Source: Polaribacter sp. WD7
GTDB taxonomy: Bacteria; Bacteroidota; Bacteroidia; Flavobacteriales; Flavobacteriaceae
Length of the DNA: 64,000 nt
Direction: 5' to 3'
Assembly (NCBI RefSeq): GCF_003335085.1
Contig: NZ_QPEJ01000013.1
Coordinates: 6,654 to 70,653, forward strand
Shown: positions 61,001 through 64,000 of the stretch, piece after piece
Layout: each line of letters starts with the position of its first letter
Position numbering within the stretch: position 1 is the first letter of the stretch
Program-made: the position numbers and the translations under genes
The notes under the pieces: model-generated
What the model was told of the DNA's origin: nothing
Seen by the model: only the letters and a program-made list of their open reading frames with translations
Database searches by the model: none

Positions 61001-62379
61001 ACAATTTTAATATCGTGTTTTTTAGAAAATTTTAATAAAGTTTCATTTACAATAGTTTCATCTTGTTGATTATGACGCATTAACTCGATGTAAAAGTCAT
61101 CTTGAAATTCATTTTTCCACCATAACAAAGCTTCTTCGGCTTGTTTTTTACCAAGATTTAAAATTTTACTAGGTACCTCACCATACAAATTACCCGTTAA
61201 AACAATAATATCATCCTTGTATTTTTTGATAATTTCTCTATCTATTCTTGGTACATAATAAAAACCATCTACAAAAGCAATGGAAGACATTTTTGCTAAA
61301 TTATGATACCCTCTCTTATTTTTTGCAAGTAAAACAACTTGATAACCATTGTCTTTTTGTGATTTATTGGTATGATCTTCGCAAACATTAAATTCGCAAC
61401 CAATAATTGGTTTTATTGGCGTATCTGCATTTTTATTATGGTTTAAAACAGCACTCACAAAATGGAAAGCAGCCATCATATTTGCAGTATCTGTCATGGC
61501 TACTGCAGGCATATTGTTTTTTGCAGCTGCGTTAACAATATTACCAATTTGCATTGTGGATTGTAAGACAGAAAATTGCGTGTGGTTATGTAAATGAGCA
61601 AACCTAACATCTTTTAATTCAGCTAAACCTTCTGATGTAGATTTGGTTTCTTCAACATCTTTTAATTTTTCTAGACGTTTGCGAATTTGATCACTCTCTT
61701 TTTTAAGGTTGATGTGTTTTAGACCAATTACTTGAATTGGTTTTGGGTTTGCCTCAGAAAAGTTTTTAAAATAATCTGCATCAACATCTAATTCTTCTTT
61801 GGTAAATTCTCTTAAACGAATTAGTTCTAAAAAACAACGTGTTGTTGCTTCAACATCTGCGGTAGCATTGTGTGCTTCACCAAACCCCACTTCAAATAAA
61901 TGATTGTGCAATTCTGTTAATGTTGGTAGTTTAAATTTTCCACCACGCCCCCCAGGTATTTGACACATTAGTGCTGTCTTTTCTGTACAAGTATCTAAAA
62001 GTGGAAGAGTAGCTAGGTTATTTTCTACACCTAATCTATGAAACTCGCAACCCATAATGTTAATATCAAAACCTACATTTTGACCTACAATAAATTTTGT
62101 TTTTTGTAAAGCTTTGTGAAATAACTGTAAACCTTCATCTAGATCAATACCTTGTTCGCTTGCTAATTCTGTAGAAATACCATGAATTCTTTCTGCATCA
62201 TAAGGAATGTTAAATCCTTCTGGTTTGATTAAGAAATCATTATGTTCTATTAAATTTCCCATAGCATCGTGCAATTGCCATGCAATTTGAATACACCTTG
62301 GCCAATTGTCTGTGTCTGTTATTGGGGCATTCCAACTTTTGGGTAATCCAGTGGTTTCGGTATCAAAAATTAAATACAT
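58042..62379 (-). CDS. dnaE: DNA polymerase III alpha subunit with N-terminal exonuclease
   Basis: The 1445-residue polymerase begins with a DEDDh exonuclease (about 1-195: FDTETTGLP, VGQNVGFDINIM, HNATADVEATTRCF). The PHP domain follows (HLHNHTQFSVL at about 270), then the C-family polymerase core with PDIDIDFDDEGRGRVMDYV and GPGRGSAAGSVVAYCL, and C-terminal helix-hairpin and OB-fold parts. It is the main replicative polymerase; the fused proofreading domain replaces or supplements a separate DnaQ. This arrangement is typical of Bacteroidota. Confidence 0.95.
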   Translation of the reverse strand: MYLIFDTETTGLPKSWNAPITDTDNWPRCIQIAWQLHDAMGNLIEHNDFLIKPEGFNIPYDAERIHGISTELASEQGIDLDEGLQLFHKALQKTKFIVGQNVGFDINIMGCEFHRLGVENNLATLPLLDTCTEKTALMCQIPGGRGGKFKLPTLTELHNHLFEVGFGEAHNATADVEATTRCFLELIRLREFTKEELDVDADYFKNFSEANPKPIQVIGLKHINLKKESDQIRKRLEKLKDVEETKSTSEGLAELKDVRFAHLHNHTQFSVLQSTMQIGNIVNAAAKNNMPAVAMTDTANMMAAFHFVSAVLNHNKNADTPIKPIIGCEFNVCEDHTNKSQKDNGYQVVLLAKNKRGYHNLAKMSSIAFVDGFYYVPRIDREIIKKYKDDIIVLTGNLYGEVPSKILNLGKKQAEEALLWWKNEFQDDFYIELMRHNQQDETIVNETLLKFSKKHDIKIVATNNTFYLEKKDANAHDILLCVKDGEKQATPKGKGRGYRYGLPNEEYYFKSSDEMKTLFADLPEAIINIQEIVDKIEIFTLARDVLLPAFDIPDEFKDAKDEEDGGKRGENNFLRHLTYEGAKKRYGEITEAIKERLDFELEVIEKTGYPGYFLIVEDFIREARNMDVAVGPGRGSAAGSVVAYCLWITNIDPIKYDLLFERFLNPERVSMPDIDIDFDDEGRGRVMDYVIDKYGANQVAQIITYGTMAAKSSIRDTARVLDLPLFEADRIAKLIPGVKLKNIFGDDPKSKGKIAGLRAEEKVMVEELQTMATGSDLTSETINKATILEGSVRNTGIHACGVIITPGDITNYVPVALAKDSDMYVTQFDNSVVESAGLLKMDFLGLKTLTLIKDTVKIVKARHGVELDPESFPLDDVKTYELFQRGETVGIFQYESPGMQKHMRSLKPTVFADLIAMNALYRPGPMEYIPSFINRKHGTEDIEYDLPAMEEYLAETYGITVYQEQVMLLSQKLADFTKGEADVLRKAMGKKQIAVLDKMKPKFVEQAAANGHDADKLEKIWKDWEAFASYAFNKSHSTCYAWIAYQTAYLKAHYPAEYMASVLSNNMNDIKSVSFFMEECKRMGLAVLGPDINESFLKFSVNKDGAVRFGMAAVKGVGAAAVRAIIKERTENGNYSSIFDLSKRVDLRAANKKSFDSLIKAGAFDSFTDTHRAQYFATDEKGLTFLERAMKFGSKFQENENSAQVSMFGETSTVQFPEPDIPDCETWGTMELLSQEKEVIGMYISAHPLDDFKNELIFCNAILKDFKGDLQKIVGNNLAFAGIITDVQHRVSKAGKGWAAFTIEDYGDSHEFRVFGEEYLKYKHFLVPNSFLYIRATIQPGWTNKDGVTGEPRIKFTDFKLLHDIMDELCKKLTIKIPVEEVNEENILNLEGILKNNIGKQSLRFTIWDAQEKIEVDLPSRNTKINVSNELLATLSYQQIKFKLN

Positions 62380-62465
62380 AAATGATTCTTGTTGAATAAA
62401 TTCTAGAGAGTTAAAAGTACAAAATCATTCAATATTTATTAAGTATAACTTATATTGATTTATTA

Positions 62466-62508
62466 ACAAAAAAAGAGTGTCAGTCTGTTTAGACTGACAC
62501 TCTTTAAA
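62466..62508 (-). terminator. Terminator after the DUF2383 gene
   Basis: The long hairpin AAAGAGTGTCAGTCT / AGACTGACACTCTTT with loop GTTT is followed on the minus strand by a T-run. It lies about 30 bp downstream of the minus-strand DUF2383 gene and upstream of dnaE. Confidence 0.85.
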
Positions 62509-62538
62509 GTGCGTTATACTAAAAAATTGGTATAGTTA

Positions 62539-62985
62539 TTATGCCAATTCTTCTTCTAATTTTAAATTATTAATTGCAGATTGTATCTGTTGCTTTTGGC
62601 TTTCTAATAATTTTCTAGTTGACGGAACAAAATCATCTTCTTTCAATATGTCTCTATACTCATCATAACTAGCTTGCTCTCCTCTAATAGCTTCTTCTAA
62701 AATAGCTTCTTCATCATTAGAACTGAATAAAGATTTTAAAGACATCCAGTTTCTGTGCATTGTTCCTTTAAATGATCCGCTATCTTCAGGAATTTGCCCG
62801 TAAGCTAAAATTTCTGTTCTTAAGTTTTTGGCAAATTCACTTCTTTCTGAAGCTCTTGCCTTAAAAAAACGTTTTAATTTTGTGCTTTCTACATTATCTG
62901 CAGCATTTAAATATCCTTTTTCTGCGTCGTAATTTTTTTCTAACAATTCATTTAACTTGTTCGAAATTTTTTCTGTGTACTTCAT
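62539..62985 (-). CDS. PA2169-type four-helix-bundle protein (DUF2383)
   Basis: The 148-residue protein consists of amphipathic helices (LNELLEKNYDAEKGYLNAAD, KRFFKARASERSEFAKNLR, then EEAIRGEQASYDEYRDIL). This is the ferritin-like four-helix bundle of the PA2169/DUF2383 family. Members are often stress-associated and of unclear role. The gene is monocistronic with a strong terminator. No ligand residues could be assigned with certainty. Confidence 0.85.
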   Translation of the reverse strand: MKYTEKISNKLNELLEKNYDAEKGYLNAADNVESTKLKRFFKARASERSEFAKNLRTEILAYGQIPEDSGSFKGTMHRNWMSLKSLFSSNDEEAILEEAIRGEQASYDEYRDILKEDDFVPSTRKLLESQKQQIQSAINNLKLEEELA

Positions 62986-63279
62986 AATATCATTTTCATT
63001 TTAAATTTCAATAATTTTTTTTAAGATGCCTATTGTTTCACATCTAGCTTTTGTTACCACAAAGTAACTAATTATAAGAGTTTATGTTTAATGCAAAAGA
63101 TAAGATTCTTGACTCATATAGGTAATTTGATATGTATATGTTGCTCTTTTTTAAGACTGTATGAAATTATATTTTAATTAAGGAAGATTAAAAAGTATTT
63201 TGTATTTTTGTGCCCACTTGTCACGAGATGATAAGATTTTTAATAACCAAGGTCGAGAACCTTAAAAAATTAATAAATT

Positions 63280-63816
63280 ATGTCTGTAAAAATTAGATTA
63301 CAAAGACACGGTAAAAAAGGGAAACCATTCTATTGGATAGTTGCTGCTGATGCACGTGCAAAAAGAGATGGTCGTTACTTAGAAAAAATAGGTACGTATA
63401 ATCCAAATGTAAATCCTGCAGAAATTAACTTAGATGTTGATGTTGCTGTAACTTGGTTACAAAACGGAGCACAGCCAACTGACACTGCAAAAGCAATTTT
63501 ATCTTACAAAGGAGCTTTGTTAAAAAACCATTTAGCAGGTGGTGTTCGTAAAGGAGCTTTAACAGAAGAGCAAGCAGAAGAGAAATTTAAAGCTTGGTTA
63601 GAGGCTAAAGAAGGTAAAGTAGCTACAAAAGAAGAAAAATTAGCTAAAGCAGAAGCAGAAGCTAAAGCGAAAGCTTTAGAAGCTGAAAAAGCGGTTAATG
63701 AAGCAAGAATTGCCGCTGCTCAACCAGAAGAAGTTGTAGAAGAAGCTACAGAAGAAGTTGCCGCGGAAGCAACTGACGCTGCAGAAGGAGCTACAGAAGA
63801 AAAAGCAGCTGAGTAA
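63280..63816 (+). CDS. rpsP: 30S ribosomal protein S16 with long tail
   Basis: The first 80 residues are S16 (MSVKIRLQRHGKKGKPFYWI, RDGRYLEKIGTYNPN, GAQPTDTAKAILS), a small-subunit assembly protein. The remaining 98 or so residues are an Ala/Glu/Lys-rich tail of charged, low-complexity helix, characteristic of Bacteroidota S16. A TATTTTTG element at 63203-63210 fits the phylum's -7 promoter box, and rimM follows in the same direction. Confidence 0.95.
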   Translation: MSVKIRLQRHGKKGKPFYWIVAADARAKRDGRYLEKIGTYNPNVNPAEINLDVDVAVTWLQNGAQPTDTAKAILSYKGALLKNHLAGGVRKGALTEEQAEEKFKAWLEAKEGKVATKEEKLAKAEAEAKAKALEAEKAVNEARIAAAQPEEVVEEATEEVAAEATDAAEGATEEKAAE

Positions 63817-63834
63817 AACGTTTATATACGATAT

Positions 63835-64000
63835 ATGCGTAAAGAAGATTGTTTTTACTTAGGCAAAATCGTTAGAAAACATAGTTTTAAGGGTGAAGTT
63901 GTTATCAAGTTAGATACAGATGAACCTGAGTTGTACAGAGAAATGGAATCAGTTTATGTCGAGTTTGGCAGTAATCTGGTTCCATTTTTTATTGAAAAAA
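63835..64000 (+). CDS. rimM: Ribosome maturation factor RimM, partial
   Basis: The frame starting at ATG 63835 reads [19 protein letters not shown], the usual RimM opening (Y-x-G-K-I...H-x-x-KGEV), and runs off the window edge. RimM assists 30S head maturation and is normally encoded just after rpsP, as here. Confidence 0.85.
   Translation, partial: MRKEDCFYLGKIVRKHSFKGEVVIKLDTDEPELYREMESVYVEFGSNLVPFFIEK

Overview
The window comes from a member of the Flavobacteriaceae (Bacteroidota), probably marine and of the Polaribacter/Tenacibaculum type. The evidence is low GC throughout, a gldA-type gliding ABC ATPase, C-terminal type IX secretion sorting domains, GLPGLI-family genes, a DUF6090 protein, a long single-chain purL, a DnaE with an N-terminal exonuclease, and a few promoters of the Bacteroidota TAnnTTTG kind. 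I saw no rRNA, tRNA or CRISPR array.

Layout. Positions 1-1304 are the end of an IS3-family insertion sequence. Positions 1305-20142 are an accessory array of 19 complete gene cassettes, nearly all with genes on the minus strand. After each cassette's gene(s) comes a roughly 120-190 bp imperfect palindrome resembling an integron attC site (sites A-S). The array stops 114 bp from a minus-strand tyrosine recombinase gene (20257-21450) that looks XerC/XerD-like and lacks the extra segment typical of IntI integrases. From 21746 to the end is ordinary chromosome: leuC-leuD-leuA/cimA family-leuB; a NYN-domain protein; an acyl-CoA ligase; purL; two secreted endonuclease I genes; an rRNA methyltransferase; an amine oxidase; an exonuclease/GIY-YIG fusion; rpe; the primary sigma factor; an ECF sigma factor with an MscS channel; a deoxynucleoside kinase; a two-component system divergent from a GLPGLI/outer-membrane receptor operon; a geranylgeranyl-reductase-like gene; gldA; dnaE; rpsP; and the start of rimM.

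The array is the main discovery. All 19 cassettes begin with GTT plus 6-7 cassette-specific bases and end with the exact reverse complement followed by the next site (9-10 bp matches, 19 of 19). That is what an excised circle with one attC-like site predicts. The arms of the sites covary between copies, and they keep G-versus-A differences at fixed positions. These make G.T wobbles on the plus strand (the bottom strand relative to the cassette genes) but A.C mismatches on the minus strand, so the two strands should fold unequally. Cassette contents are typical of a mobile gene pool: a RelE/ParE toxin-antitoxin pair, a Ser/Thr kinase with a phosphatase, a GHKL ATPase with a HExxH peptidase motif, DUF4238 and DUF6090 proteins, small membrane proteins and lipoproteins, and one cassette with no evident gene.

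How the genes may work together: the recombinase would insert cassettes at the junction near 20142, and transcription running through its gene into the array could express the nearest cassettes. In the core region, the HK/RR pair probably controls the divergent GLPGLI-receptor operon through three TTAAC boxes with a 10 bp period at 48307-48331.
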